Origin: Bryopsis sp. KO-2023
Taxonomy: Eukaryota; Chlorophyta; Ulvophyceae; Bryopsidales; Bryopsidaceae
Assembly (NCBI GenBank): GCA_030272585.1
Contig: BSYQ01000003.1
Span: 6,014,001-6,078,000, forward strand
DNA: 64,000 nucleotides
Reading direction: 5' to 3'
Below are positions 10,509 through 23,282 of the stretch, in pieces. Position 1 is the first letter of the stretch. Every line of letters starts with the position of its first letter. The notes below the pieces were generated by a model. The model saw only the letters and a program-made list of their open reading frames with translations, did not search any database and was not told the DNA's origin. The translations under genes and the position numbers were made by a program.

Positions 10509-13500
10509 TCCTCTTGACCCATCTCAAAACCGATCCTTGCAACTGAAATCACAAGCAAGACTTTTTACATGTATCAAGTTTTCAAATTGAGCCCAGTCAT
10601 TTTTTCCCCTCGAATTGCCCCCAATACAGTTTTGTTTTTTTCCTTAGGATTCATCTATTTTTTTTCTTTTTTCCTCTTGTAACCCCTCCCCCCAGCCCCC
10701 CCCCCAGAAAGAAAAAAAAAAAAAGGAAAAACTATCTTCTGATCAGAACACATTCTTCCTTCCCCAAATACACCCGAAGGACCAAGATGCCATTGTTACA
10801 GTGCATGTTTCTCTTCTCACAAAAGCTATATCCCTACATATATATATATATATTCCAATGGAAACCAAGAGATCCAGAACCACAGGGAAAGGTTGGGAAA
10901 AAAAAACCCACAAACAAACAATCAACCCAAGCAAATAACAGTAACGAAACATTTCCTTGCACCCCCTTCCACCATCTGCGTTTCCATCATTCTTACTGAA
11001 ACAAAGATTTTATGTTTGTGCTGTATCCCCATTGCTTCTTTTTTTTTGCAATTTCTCATCTAGCTCCTCCTTCTTCCACCCCGAAACCCAATAATCCATT
11101 GCCCCTTCATTGGAAAAAACCCTCTTTGCCTCGGAACTTTTGCAGAATGGTTGGTTTAGGCTTTTTTCCTCTCTTTTCGCTCGCTCCCCCCCCCCCCTTC
11201 TTCCGGGTTTCCCCCCCCTATTTTTCATATACTAACAATCGCAATCAACTCCCATAAATCAAATAGCCATCCCTCACCACCAGCACCTACACTCTTCAGC
11301 TAATAATAGCGTCAAATCCCGCAAATCCATATAAGGCCCCAATTTGGGAATAGTAGCGAAATCGATCACCCCCCCCAAAAAAACACACATCCAAAACCCA
11401 TTTTGAGATGCAATGTAATAATAAATCATTCGGTTGAAAAGAAAAACCTCGCTCAAAAGGGAGGGAAGAAAGTGTTTTTTTTTTAAGGGGGGGGGGAAAG
11501 GAAGACAACTCTAATCGCTTGGTATAATGAAAATTATACAACTCAAGGATTTAATAATTTGGGAAAAGGGGGAAAAAGCAAGATTTTCTCTTTTCAGAAT
11601 GTATGAACCATCCAAACCCCCAAATAGAACAAGGAATATGCACTGTAATAGTAAAACACCGGATCAAGCGGACATCCCAGTCCTTTTGTTTTTTTGCCCC
11701 TTGTCTCCCTTTTTTTTTTGCTTTTTTGCTTTTTTTTTTTTGTGTAAGCCCCAACCCCCCAATTTTTGTTCCCTCCCATCCCGTTTGTTTTACCATCCCG
11801 AAATACATGGCAATTTTATCTAAACTATTTTTCTTTCAAAAAAACCCTACTCTGATGCAAGCCAGAACTGCAACAAAAGGGAAAAAGAAAATGAAAAGCA
11901 AAGCAATATGAAAAACAGAGTTTCCTTGCACTTGTCATCTCGTTTTTCCTCCTTTTTTTTCCACATTCCCTTTTTTTCCCCCTTTCCTCCCCCCAAAAAA
12001 ACCACACACAGTAGAGCAGGCCACACAGCAGGGGGGGCAGGTTTCTGGTGCCTGTAATTTTCTCGATTCTCGTGTTAAAAGAACACCTTTTAGAGAAAAC
12101 GTGGTTTCCTGGAAAGATATAACACGATTGATGTGGCCTGCAAATCTTTTTTTCGTACCAAGGAGAGGGAAAAAAAAAAAAAAAAAAAAAATGGGGGAAA
12201 AATAAGAGGAAAAGGTAAAAAAAGGGAGAAGAACAGAAATAATTGGGAAAAAGTTCCTACAGAAAAACCTCTGTTATGCCTATAAAGACCGGCATCATAA
12301 AACCATGACGACCACCGCCACCACCACCAAAGAAAAAAAAAATGGAAATCAAAACAAAAACAAACAAAGAAAGCCAGAAGAGAGAGAAAAAAAAGGAAGA
12401 AAAAAAACCCAAAGAAAGAAAGAATCATACAAATATTTCAAGTGCAAATCCCCCCAAAATCCAAGCAGCAGTGTTTTTTTCTTCTTTCCTTTTTTTTTGC
12501 TTCCTTTTCTGTGCTTCATTGATGATTCGTTCGGTGATACACATTTTATCCACTGTTGCAAAGCAGCACATTGTTTTCCCCCCTTTTTTTCCCCCCTTTT
12601 TTTCCCCTTTCTGTCATATATCATATAAAGAACACCATCCAAAACAGATTGCTTTTCTTCCTTCGTTTTTATATCTCCACCGTGAAAAACAACCCCCCTC
12701 AGCGATGTCCTTTTTGTCACCTACTCTATAACGACCCTTTTTGTTTTTCTTCCCGTTCCTCCCCCTCCCTCCGAAAAAATTGTAGATATACGTCAAAATC
12801 CCCTCCCATCCCATTTCCACCTTTTTTTCCAAAAAAAAATGCAAAGAAACGAAATGCTCCATATGTTCTTTTCACACTCTCCTCCCAATCACACCTCTCA
12901 CTCAAAAGAGTGAGTCTCACTCTTTTTTTCACTCCTTTCCCACTCAAAAAAGTGAGTCTCCTCCCTCCAGCTTGTTTCTCAAACCTGGTGGAAAAATTAT
13001 GGTCTCCCCCCCCTCCCCCCAGTAAAAAAAGGAAAAAAAACAAAACAAAAAACACCCATCAGAAAACTCCCAAACCCTCTTTCGCATTGCTCATCTTGTT
13101 TTCTTTTACTTTCCACCCTTTCATCGACAATTTCCAATTCAAACCACATCCTCACTAAATGTACTATTTTTTTTTCATTCATGAACAAGAAATTATATAT
13201 AAAAAGAAAACCTTTTCTTTTAGTGGATTTTCTTTTTTTTTTTTTTTTTAAAGAAAAAGATAGAATCACACACAAAACATTGTACACTTATGAGATGTCC
13301 CATCCCCCGTCTAAAAAAAATATATGCACACACGCTTCCCCTTTTGTGAAAAGAATGCTCTCTTTCAAAGCTGTGCGTAACTTTCTTTCTTTTTCCCCCT
13401 TGATTCAAAAGCAAAAACCAATTCGGCCAGGACCATTCTTGAAAAAGCCTCTCCTTCCCTCCCCACCCCCTTCTATTAATATTTCCTTCGTTTTCAGTGG

Positions 13501-13775
13501 ATTTTCTGCCTCTTTTTTTTGAGAGGGACTTGAGAAAAATCCCAATGGAAAAGTCAGGAAAACATATATCCAACGAATTTATCAGTCTCAATTCTCCCTC
13601 CATATTTCAGCACACTTTACACCCCCCACATACCCAGCCCTATCCGTCCCCCCTGTTAAGTAGTAGTTTCTTTTGGTGTGATGTCTCTTTTTTTTCCCCT
13701 TTTTTGGTTAGCTTTTTGTGAAGAAAAACCCTGTGTTGCCCCTCGTTCCCAATAAACCCCCTCGTTCGCCTTGCA
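10509..13775. other. 3.3 kb of polypyrimidine/polypurine DNA without a recognised gene
   Basis: Dominated by T, C, A and G runs. Open frames here translate to Phe/Pro/Ser/Leu or Lys/Arg/Glu repeats on opposite strands and show no splice-linked protein-like pieces. A direct repeat of CTCAAAAGAGTGAGTCTC type occurs at 12900-12960. No RNA gene was recognised. Confidence 0.45.
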
Positions 13776-16528
13776 TCATCTAATTTGGGTCCTCATGAAA
13801 GAATGGTTTGATTCATTGCTGCCCCCCTGGGACCGAGGTCCAGGGAAAACAGTCCAAAACCGAAGCGTCTCATCACCTTTGCAAAGAAAAACGAAAACAC
13901 AGACAAGCTTGAGTGGATATTCAACATTCGACCGTCAAAATAATACACTTTTCATTTTTTTCATTTTCATTTTGTCTCTACATTGTTTTTTTCTTTACAA
14001 AATCAAAAAAACACATACAAGCGTGAGTGGATATTCAACATTCTGCCATCAAATTAATACATTTTCTATTTTTTCATTTTCATTTTGGGATTGCCCCAGC
14101 ACCAACCTGCTCCAGTAACGACCGTCTGCCCATCAGGAGATACTGCTAAGTAAAGCACCCTCAAGGTATGCCCCGTGAGTGTGGCCAGCTTTGTCATCGT
14201 CGGATACTTCCACACGATAATCTGGTTCTGGCTATAACCGTGCGTGCTCACAACCTCATTAACATTTTTTGACCAAGACAAATTGCAGACCTGGCTCCCC
14301 GTGTCGACACAGTTCAAAGCCGACTTTGTCGTAGTGTTCCAAAACCTGCACTCCCAACAACAACAAAATCCGTGAAATTCCACTCAATTCTCCAAAAATC
14401 TGGACTACAAAAACAAAGAAAAAAAAAATCCATGACATTCCACTCAATTTTGCAAAAATCTGGACTAAAAACAAAGTAAAAGTGAACAGCTGGTACCCAC
14501 CGGATGCATCTGTCAGCAGTTCCACCTCCAGAGGCAAGCAGGCCATGTTGATGCGGTGACCACGCAATTGCTTTGACAGCAGCTGTGTGCTCGCTGAACT
14601 TCAAAACTGGCTGGGTAGACCCAAGCTCCCAAATGTACAGTTGGTTATCATTACCTCCAGACGCCAACTGTCTGTCATCCGGGGACCACTGTCCAAAAAA
14701 ACAAAACAAAACATCTTTTCAGCAATCCATAATAAATCAGAACCAACAATTCAAACCACCCACAGGGTCACCGAAAGCAATCTTGGAAGAGATACGCACC
14801 GAAAAGCAATATTTGGAAAAAATATGTACGAAAAGCAATATTGGAAGAAACATGTCCCAAAACCAATATTTGGAAGATATGTGTGAATGTTTCAACCCCC
14901 CCTCTCCCTCACTCACCTTGAGTCCGCAGACCTCGGACTTGTGGCCTACAAGCTTGCTCATGAAGCTCTCCTTCACTCTGATGTCATGTTGCAAAATGTT
15001 CCTGTCCCGAGAGCCGGACGACAGCAGCCTGGAGTGCCACGCCATCGTGCCGACCCTCACCCGGTGTCCTCCCATGGTCCTCACCTTCTCGAGCTTCTGG
15101 GTGTCCCACAATTGAACGTCTCCCAGATGTGTACCCACAGACAAGTACGCGCCTCGTTGAGACCATGCCACCGAACAAACACTATCATTGGGAGCTAAAT
15201 CGCACAGCTTCGTTACCTATGTTTGGGAAAAAAACGCACATAAAATAAAATTAGCTAAAATTTGAAGCATTTTCCTGCCACATTTTTGAAATTGCTGTTG
15301 AAGATCCTTATTTGAAGCATTTCGCTTGATAGATGTTTTGAAATTGCTGTTGTTGAAAAAAATATATATTATATTGTGCATCCTGCGAGTATCTGGTCAC
15401 TTTTTAGTGAAAAACAAGAGAAAAAAAAACGAATGGGGATGCTGTTACTGTGAAGCTTGACATAATTCTCCGTTGGACATACCCTGCTTGTGCAAGCACT
15501 CCAGAGGTAAACACAAGTACCCAATCCAACAGCCAAGACATTCTGAGAGGACCAATCTACTAGATTCAAGTAGAAATCATCCTGCAGAGATGGCGCATCG
15601 AGAACCTGTGGCAGAAACCCAGCATAAATTCAACCAAAAACAAAAGGAACCCACCCACCCAAGCCAAACTCCCTGGTTTATTCATAGGCTCAAATTATGC
15701 GGTCCAAGCAGTTTCAAAATTTCAGAAAAAAGCACACCTTGAAGGGCGTCCTTGCGATTCTTCTCGGTGCTCTTCTGTGCATCGGGATCGACATTCCTAG
15801 GCCGTCTCCCCCCAAAGGGGATACCGAATATGGGGAGGGAGGCACAGGACCACCAGATGGACATTGCTGGTCACCCGACATGAACCGAAGGATCTTCCGT
15901 TTCGAACTGATCCCAAGCAAAAAAATATTAAGCAAAATTATAAAGCAATGTTGAAAATTGGGTGATCGCATCGGTTCAACCTACATATTCCGGTGATTCT
16001 GAATGGATATCGTTTTTCGTTAAAGAAATGATGGGGCACCTGTTTGGTGACTTCAATTGCTCCAGCTGGGCATGTTTGTCCGGGGAAATGGGGGTGGAAG
16101 TCTTGTACCCCAATAGTTCCGACTGGAGGAGCAAATTGTATGCAGGATTGAAGTCCTGCCAAAAACAAAAAAAATACTTATTTAAAAAAAGAATGATCCC
16201 AAGTCGTCAACCGTCAGTCAACAACGTATATTTTTGCAGCGAGCTGAGCAGCTTCCATCCATCAGCTCACCTCCCTGGACACTGCGCGTTTTGAAACCTC
16301 GACCGCGGCCACATCCCTGTCCAACAAGCTGTAATTCAGGTCCACAGCTTCTCGTCGAGCTGGAATGAACCTGTCGCTGTAGAACACTCTTTTGGATGGA
16401 GTTTTGAAGGGCGTGGAAATTCCAGGGCTTTCGTCCTCGTCCACGAGCATCGCATCGCTTTCCACGTTTCCCTTGGACCTCAAGGGAGTCCCAGCTGTCT
16501 CTTCTTCGCCGCGGGGCAAATCGCTCAT
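13776..16528 (-). CDS. CCS52: APC/C activator CDH1/FZR/CCS52
   Basis: Eight exons (16528-16271, 16155-16040, 15906-15738, 15605-15483, 15216-14917, 14688-14501, 14345-14107, 13876-13776) give 498 codons in frame. It loads substrates onto the anaphase-promoting complex in late mitosis and G1. Seen: C-box DRFIPAR at 52-58; the family block [20 protein letters not shown] leading into WDWSS-like [16 protein letters not shown]; seven WD40 blades with the signatures [13 protein letters not shown] and [15 protein letters not shown]; and the C-terminal Ile-Arg tail (MRTQIR) that docks on APC3. The length (497 aa) fits CDH1/CCS52 proteins. SACTSRVTKLCDL and [18 protein letters not shown] favour CDH1 over CDC20. 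Start at 16528 is the first Met that fits; the N-terminus is acidic. Confidence 0.96.
13894..14088. repeat. direct repeat inside the last FZR intron
   Basis: Two diverged copies of about 80 bp sharing GAGTGGATATTCAACATTC and a TTTTCATTTTCATTTTG tail (about 13894-13972 and 14010-14088). Three other FZR introns also hold local duplications: 14365-14470, 14776-14885 and 15250-15358. Confidence 0.7.
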
Positions 16529-16699
16529 CGCGTCGTGGAGCGGTTATAAACCTCAGGCACGCCTGCACGAAGGAAGCCAGAAACGGGACGCGCGTCAAAG
16601 ACGAAGTTAGGGACAACGCCAGTCAACGGGCACGGAAAGATCGCGACTGGCACCATCGCGTGGCCCGCACGAGAAAAAGCCGCTTCGCTGATGACTGCA

Positions 16700-17349
16700 G
16701 AACTGCCGGCAATCCAGCAGCGGTTAATTCTAATCCTTTCGTGATAGGCTCTTGGCAACGGTTACTCCCACGACGCGAAACGCTTTCTCAAAGTTGACGC
16801 TGAACAGCTCGCAGATAAAAACAACAAGGCAGCCGAGGGCATACACAACGGATTTATCGGCACCGCAACGGTCCCGAGACAGAAACGCTTTCCAACCATG
16901 CAACAAAGGGGATACAGCAAAAAAAAACAGAAATGACGCTGCGCGGGCACCACTAAACCGACCAGCAGTCGGCGACGGGACGAGTGATGCGCAAGTCAAC
17001 GGTCAACGGAAAGTTTCTCAGCAACCCTGCCTACGAGATGAGAGAAAAAAAAACCTGGGACGAGTCTAGCTTCGACGCTTTTGATCCCACGAATTCCTCG
17101 GCTCAGAAAACAAGGTCGCCCCAACGCAGCGCCACAGAAACCACCGTGCCACCCTCATCGCGACAGTACAAACCCAAACCGGATGACCTTCTCAACCTCT
17201 CAACCGCACCTTTCTGTTTTGAGAAGAACGTCAAATGCCAAACAAAGGAACTCTTTCCGACAGCTCTTTTTCGCAAGTCCCCTCCTCGCTCGTCGCAACT
17301 TCCAACACGCAGGTCACAAAATCTGTCCTCTCCCCTCACGCTAGAGTAA
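16700..17349 (+). CDS. candidate + strand coding region, possibly frame-disrupted
   Basis: An ATG at 16987 opens 120 codons to a TAA at 17347-17349. The product is Ser/Pro/Lys/Thr-rich with a protein-like stretch (EKKTWDESSFDAFDPTNSS). An overlapping frame from about 16700 to 17069 is also protein-like (TVTPTTRNAFSKLTLNSSQ). The two frames meet near a run of nine A at about 17044, so a one-base error there, or ribosomal slippage, would fuse them. No family recognised, and no splice-linked neighbour exon was found. It faces the 3' end of the next gene. Confidence 0.25.
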
Positions 17350-17446
17350 CTAAAATAACGAAAGCCGGGGCCGCGTTAACACCACCAAACCGAAATCGGA
17401 TTGCAGACACAAACTATCACCACAACCCAACTTGACGGCGTACAAA

Positions 17447-19453
17447 CTACAAAAGAAGGCCTGCTCGAGTCCAACCTTTGGTAACGTGTGGGTTGGTTTC
17501 TTGGAGCGCCGGGTCGGCCTTTATTGCCAATTCCACAACCTCGCGTCGGGAAGGGTGTTGACAGCCTGACGGACGCAAAAAGAAACACCACCTTGGACAA
17601 GCACAACTGGCTGACGAATACAAACGCATGTACGGCAGTCGACGTCGCTGGGAACTAAAAAAAGCCTGCTGTCTAATCGTTGCGCCTCTCCCAGATTTCT
17701 GTGTCATACTGGCGGCCCCCAACACACATTCGAGTTGGTGGCATCGAAAATTTGCCTTTCGTTTTCCATCTTTCTTTCGGGGGGTTGAAATTGTACCTTT
17801 TGCTTTCTCAGTCTCCGTTTCTTGAACGACGGGTTGCCCTCCCGTTTTTTTTCACCTAGCGTGCGGAATTGGCAGGAGGCTCCTCCCGCGATGTTGAACC
17901 TTGTCTTGAATGAAAAAGGCGGCGACCAGTTGTCATGAATGCCCCAAAGTGGCGTGAACACGGCCTCAAATTTTTGATTGCGGTCTGTGACACACACATG
18001 GAGTTGGGGCTTCAGATGTGAAGGCCAGCAGTACAGCCGCTTAGATACACCAATCGTCCATCACTATAGATTGTTTTCCGGGACCACAGCCCACATCAGA
18101 AGCTTTCCTTTCTGTCATTGGTTTCTTGGTTCAGTACATCTGTGGGGAGGAGGGGGTCATGCATTACAGCCCATGTGCTTCACACAGGAACCACCATCTA
18201 CATACCACTGCTCCAATCCCCTCCTTCAATCCGCCAGAGACAGGCAGGGTCCTTCCAGGTCTGACGCGTGTGCGGTGCTGCCGATGAACCTAACACATTG
18301 GATGCTTTGTAGAAAGGCACGGGGGCGTCAGTGGACCGGATTGACCGTCAACCCGTCAAGATGTGGATTGTTAAGTTTTGGTTGAACGGCCAGGGGACTG
18401 GAGACGTCAACGACGTTCGGAAAAAGTATGCTCGGTGGCGGGCGCCAGTTGGCGGCTGAGGAAAGTAGAAAAGATAATGCGCCAAGTACACGCGGCAGCT
18501 TCTTCATTGTTTGAAGGCTCAATTCCACTTGACTGCTGGCTGCGGCTGCGAGCGAGAAAAGGAGATCGGTTCCGAGTTGCATCTTGGGCATAGAATCCCA
18601 TGCCATATCATTTAACCAACCAGGAATTGGTTCCTTGCTGGTGGATATCAGCATCATGAACTGCTACAGAATAGGCCAAATAGATTCTCATTCCCAGCCA
18701 TTCACTCAGGATCCCGTAGGATAATGTAGAGTTTTCTGAATTGTGCCTAGAACTAAAAGTGACCTTGAAAGTTTACTGTCTTGGGAAATCTTGCTGGAGC
18801 CTATTCTGCTTTTCAATGTTCCGCTCCATCTTTGCCCAAACTCAAGTAGGATGCTTTGAAACGCTGAAGATTCAAAGATTTATATGTAGCACATATGCAT
18901 CCGTAGCTCCCGACTCTAACAACAACTGCGGAAGAGCGAGTATCCACCTGTGATAAAAGTCTTATTCGCACCATATTCCTGTGACAAGTCCTGGTGTCTC
19001 CATGTTCAGCCAAGGTGGCACACAACAATGCAGCTTGCAAGAAATATGCATGCATGCATGCATCCGATAAACGATTCCCATTACATCTAATCCTGACATG
19101 AATTGTGAACGTCAGGGATCTGATGTGAGTCGGGGATTGATTCTGGCGAATCTTACCACAATGGTGTACAGGTTCCTGCCAAAATTCTGCAAACAGAACA
19201 TTGTGTCCATGTATTCCTGCAGTGAGTTTGTGGTTGGATAAAAACCATTGTCGAGCAATTCCTGTTTGGTTTTTTTATTGTGGGGGAAGGGGGCATGTTG
19301 GATTTTGCCACACTCAAACCCACCCGAAACCTCGACCTTCGTTAAGATTGAGAATGCCCCTTCCAACTCAACAACACGCACACAAGGAGAAGAAAAATCA
19401 GCATCGCACAGGCTGTCGCAAATCTGGCAGCGAATGATTGACTGTGCTTTCAT
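17447..19453 (-). CDS. unidentified multi-exon gene
   Basis: Not recognised. Firm exons at the 3' end: one reaching 17856 (starting near 17987 or 18039), then 17654-17592 and 17565-17447; phases agree. They encode EAVFTPLWGIHDNWSPPFSF, then KTRFNIAGGASCQFRTL, VDCRTCVCIRQPVVLVQG and REVVELAIKADPALQETN, ending TRAGLLL. A preceding exon 18289-18206 probably reads QTWKDPACLWRIEGGDWSS. At the 5' end an exon 19453-19157 starts MKAQSIIRCQICDSLCDAD and closes at a perfect GTAAGA donor; a likely next exon begins near 18951 (VDTRSSAVVVRVGSYG). The part around 18300-18660 is open in two frames and unresolved. Alternating polar/apolar stretches would suit beta strands. The 5' and 3' exons may belong to one or two genes. 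Confidence 0.45.
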
Positions 19454-19915
19454 TCCTAGAGAACCGTCACATTTTTTTCCTTGGCTGAAATTCGGTTTAG
19501 AATTGTCAAACCACAAAAGAAACGCACGTGACGCTGGTTTCGCGGCTGTCCAGAGGAAAACAAAAACTTCGAAGTTTTTATTTCGACTCGAGAATTGGCG
19601 ACGCCTATCGACAGCATGTTCGGTCGAGTGGTTCAAGGGAAACCGGCGACGGCAGGTGGCGATAGGCTCGCGCCAGTTGTACTTACAAGAACACCACAAA
19701 GGTTCGACACACGTTTTTCGCATTTCGTTGAACGGCTCGCGGGTAGCGTGTGGGAATCCCTCCGCCCATTGGTTTCGCTGTGAAGGCAGAGAAGCTTCTG
19801 AGCTCTCTCTGGTTGAGTGGTCGCAATGTCGCCTCAGCTTTCTGCGGGTATTAATTGTTGTTGTCCATCTTGCCTTGCACGCGCTTTCTGTTGACGACTT
19901 TCCAAATCTTCGCTC

Positions 19916-22900
19916 ATGTCGCGACACGCCCGTGAGGCTTCTTTTCCCCCTGGTGGTTCCATTCGCGACCGACCCAGTCGCGCGTGTGTTTTTTCCTTCG
20001 CTCGCATGCTCCTACACGCGTTAATTGAAAAACACAACACACGCGTTCCAGTAGGGACACGGACGAAACCACTCCTTCAGTTGCGCCGTGGCATTTCGGC
20101 CCAGTCTTGCCCAAACTACAGGAAACTCCGTTCGAATCTCAACTAGGCAATTCGATTTCGACCATGAAATTTTACCTGAAGATCGTTTCGAGTCGCTGCT
20201 CCATGCTCTTTGTTGCAGGTTGAACCAGTCATGTCAACAAATTCAAAAAACTAATGGGAAATCGATGGTAAGGGTTGGGATATGAAAACTAAAGACAAGA
20301 AACTTGAAATTGCCCTATGGAATTTTTGATTTTGGGGTACCATCATCAAAAAACTGATACTGGAGGGAGCCGGTGGCATTTGCAGGAATCTCGATGTATT
20401 ATTGTTAATTTTGCAAAAACCTGTGGAGTTCACAGGTTTTTCGGTTTACTCCATTTTTATGGAATGGAAGTAAAAATAGTGTTTTTTAAAGAAACTCTTC
20501 GCAAATCCCCACAAAATTAATTTCACATCATCGACGTTTCTGCTTCTTTGTTAAGGCTTCATGGGAGAGAAAAAAAAGAAATGGAAGATTATGACGTTTT
20601 TTTTTTTTTAATTCTGTTTTTGAAGTTTCGATGCCATGCTGCTGTGCCCAAAGATGAGAAAGTAATAACGAAGGCGGAGGAGGATATTTCCGAACTGTAT
20701 ACCAAAGAAATGCAACAGAAAATGAATTCGAAGGTCGTGATGGAGTACAATCACGAAGAGGGGATGAATTATGCAAAAATTCTGGACGATGTGATTGTGG
20801 GCTCCTGCTTGCAAACGCCTGAAGATGTGGACAAGTGGGGTTTTGCCTTTTGCTTTGTCTTTTTGTTTTTTTCCCCTGTGTTGCAAAAAAGTGATTGGTA
20901 TTGAGCCATCTTTTCCAACTATCAATTGAAATTGAAAGCGGTAAGGCGTAGTTTTCGTGAAAAGTTCCTTCAGCTTTTTATTTTTATTTTTATCTTAAAT
21001 CTCAGATTGGAATATTATTTTGTTGATAATATGATAATGAATATAACTGGCGGAGATTTTGGAACACATGAAGTGCAGGCATCCATTCTAGTGAGAATAA
21101 CTGGGCTGGGGTCAGCGATCAGACTCAGCGATTTTTACTCATTGTTTTATGGAAAAATAGAACCACGTTCGAACAAGGGTTTCTTCTTTTTATTTGTTTT
21201 CGATGTTGAGATGGTGTTGAATTTTTGTCCATCAGGTTGGCTGAAATCGGGGTCACCACGGTGCTCAACCTTCAGGAAAATTCCAATTTGGAGTATTTTG
21301 ATTTGGACATCAAACCCATCCAGCAACGATGTGAGGAGCGTGGTGATATCAACCTCGTCCGATGCCCTGTCCGTGACTTCGACCCTGTCGACTTGAGGCT
21401 CCGCCTACCCAAGGTTTTTGCTATTCAATTGTTTACAGAAACCTTTTGTGATTACTGATCAAAATTATTAAAAAAAATGTCGGTTACTAAAAACGTAAAT
21501 CGAAAGCCAAAAAAAATATATTCGGAAAAAGCGAACTGGAAAACTGAAGCTTAATTTGGAAAACTGAAGCAGGGGGGAAGCGTACACGGCCAATGCATCG
21601 GTGTTGTTTTACATAATATGGATCGGAATAATATGCCTGTACTTTTCCTCTAATGTGTTTTAAGTTTTGTGATTGTGAATACCTACTTTTCCATGTTTTT
21701 TTCATTTCCAGGTGGTGGCATTGTTGGTTCAAGAACATGACCCTGAGGAAGGCATCGTATACATCCACTGTACTGCAGGTGAGGGTGACAAATTACTATT
21801 AACTGATAGGTGCAGGATATATGTAGATATGTATGTATATATACCTTCACTCCCAACATGTGCGTTTCATTTTTTAATGTGCCTGATCGATGCAAAACCA
21901 TCTCGATCATCCTGGGCGAACATGGCTGCATCTTTTCCAGCCTATGAAAAGCAACCCCATTGAAATCACCTGTTTCATCTACAACATATTAGCAAGATTT
22001 ATCTTTCCCCCTCTAAATCAAGGCCATGTTTGTGTTTTTCCTCCAAGACATGCGCTTTGTGTTTGCATCAACGAACACCAAATTGACTCAGTTTCTCTTC
22101 CTGCTTTTATTCTTTAGGCTTGGGACGGGCTCCAGCGGTGGCGCTCGCTTACATGTATTGGTGCCGACGATTCAGCCTAGATGTGCGCCTCTCGTTTATT
22201 GTTTACTCCTTCACCAGCTTCCTCTGTGTGCATTCATTCATTCAGTGACTGCTTTTTTTTCCTGGATGGTTGAGAAAGTGTGGGTGGCTCTTCTCTTTTG
22301 ATGCAGGGGGCAAATGCACGATTGCAAAAGGTCAGGCCTTGTGGTCCTAAACTTCAGGCTATTCGTGAAGCCACGTGTGACATTCTGTATGGGTCGTTTG
22401 CTTCGGAGGTTACGCTTTCGTTCAATTATCCACAGGCATCCACTGTCGAGGTGTGTCGATCAGTGAAAAAAGAAAAAAAACGATTTCCATGCTTTTATGA
22501 CTTGTGAAGTGCGTTTCGGATTTGGGCAGCACATCAGCCGGAATATGTTTTCAGTGCCGATCGTGTGGTGAGTAATGCTGAACATGTATTTTCTCTGTCA
22601 GTTGGCTGGACTGGATGTCGGCTGGGGTCAAAAGATTGCTCTTTCCCACGACAATGGAAATGGAACATTCACGGCTACTCGAACTCTCATGCCTGGAAAG
22701 TGAGTGAAAGCGAAAATAAGTCCGTGAATCCTTCCACAATCCTCGTCAGGGACCGAATGTGCCGAAAATACAGAAACACAGAAATTTGATGTGTGTTTTC
22801 TCTGGTGCCGGCACACGGGATTATCTATAAAGGGGTGTGGTCGCTCAGATCGTTTTTGTTTCTGATTTCAGGTACTCATTCAAGCCAGTTGTAGATGGTG

Positions 22901-23282
22901 AATGGGTGTGCTCCAACGAATACCCCAAACGAGAGGATGGAGGCAATGTCAACAACTTTCTGGAGGTGGGGGTGGAAATGTTGTCTATTTTTCCTTTGGT
23001 AAATTGAACGGTAATGTCCGATTTTTCTAGCTCGCCTCGGTTGGAGAAGCCGCACACCCATCCTTGCGATCCCTGGCCAAGTGACACACAACACAACACA
23101 ATTTACGATGTTTTTTTTTCCTGTTCCAGGTCCAGCACTCCACCCGCGATGCCTATGTGGATTCTGCCTTGCACCGACTTCAGACAGAGTCCAGCCCCTT
23201 GACTTTGGAAGAGAGCTGGAGGGTCTTGGCTGCCCTGAAACGATTGCAACCCTGTTCCGAAGAGTGCATGTTTGAGTGGTGA
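19916..23282 (+). CDS. SEX4: SEX4-type glucan phosphatase (dual-specificity phosphatase + CBM)
   Basis: Eight firm exons: 20626-20834, 21236-21413, 21712-21778, 22118-22182, 22307-22450, 22602-22699, 22872-22965, 23130-23282 (336 codons in frame). An upstream exon ending at 20267 joins in phase; the start is uncertain, with a possible transit-peptide Met at 19916. Family: SEX4 removes phosphate from phosphorylated starch glucans in the plastid so amylases can act. Seen: substrate-recognition block MNYAKILDDVIVGSCLQTPEDVDK, the Asp loop CPVRDFDPVD with the likely general acid, the active site HCTAGLGRA (C-x5-R), then a carbohydrate-binding module with LAGLDVGWGQKIAL and YSFKPVVDGEW, and a C-terminal helix. 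Order and length match plant SEX4. Start coordinate is a guess. Confidence 0.85.

Noticed and set aside
12556..13158. 200-codon + strand frame
   Set aside because: Polypyrimidine translation (Phe/Ser/Pro/Leu runs) without motif or splice context.
17447..18290. Identity as the plastid lipid-transfer protein TGD4
   Set aside because: A weak resemblance (PFSFK) was the only support; the rest does not follow the family, so no name was given.
19248..20024. 258-codon + strand frame
   Set aside because: Antisense to the plausible exon at 19157-19453 and to another long frame; no domain, Arg/Ser/Leu-rich in a shadow-like way.
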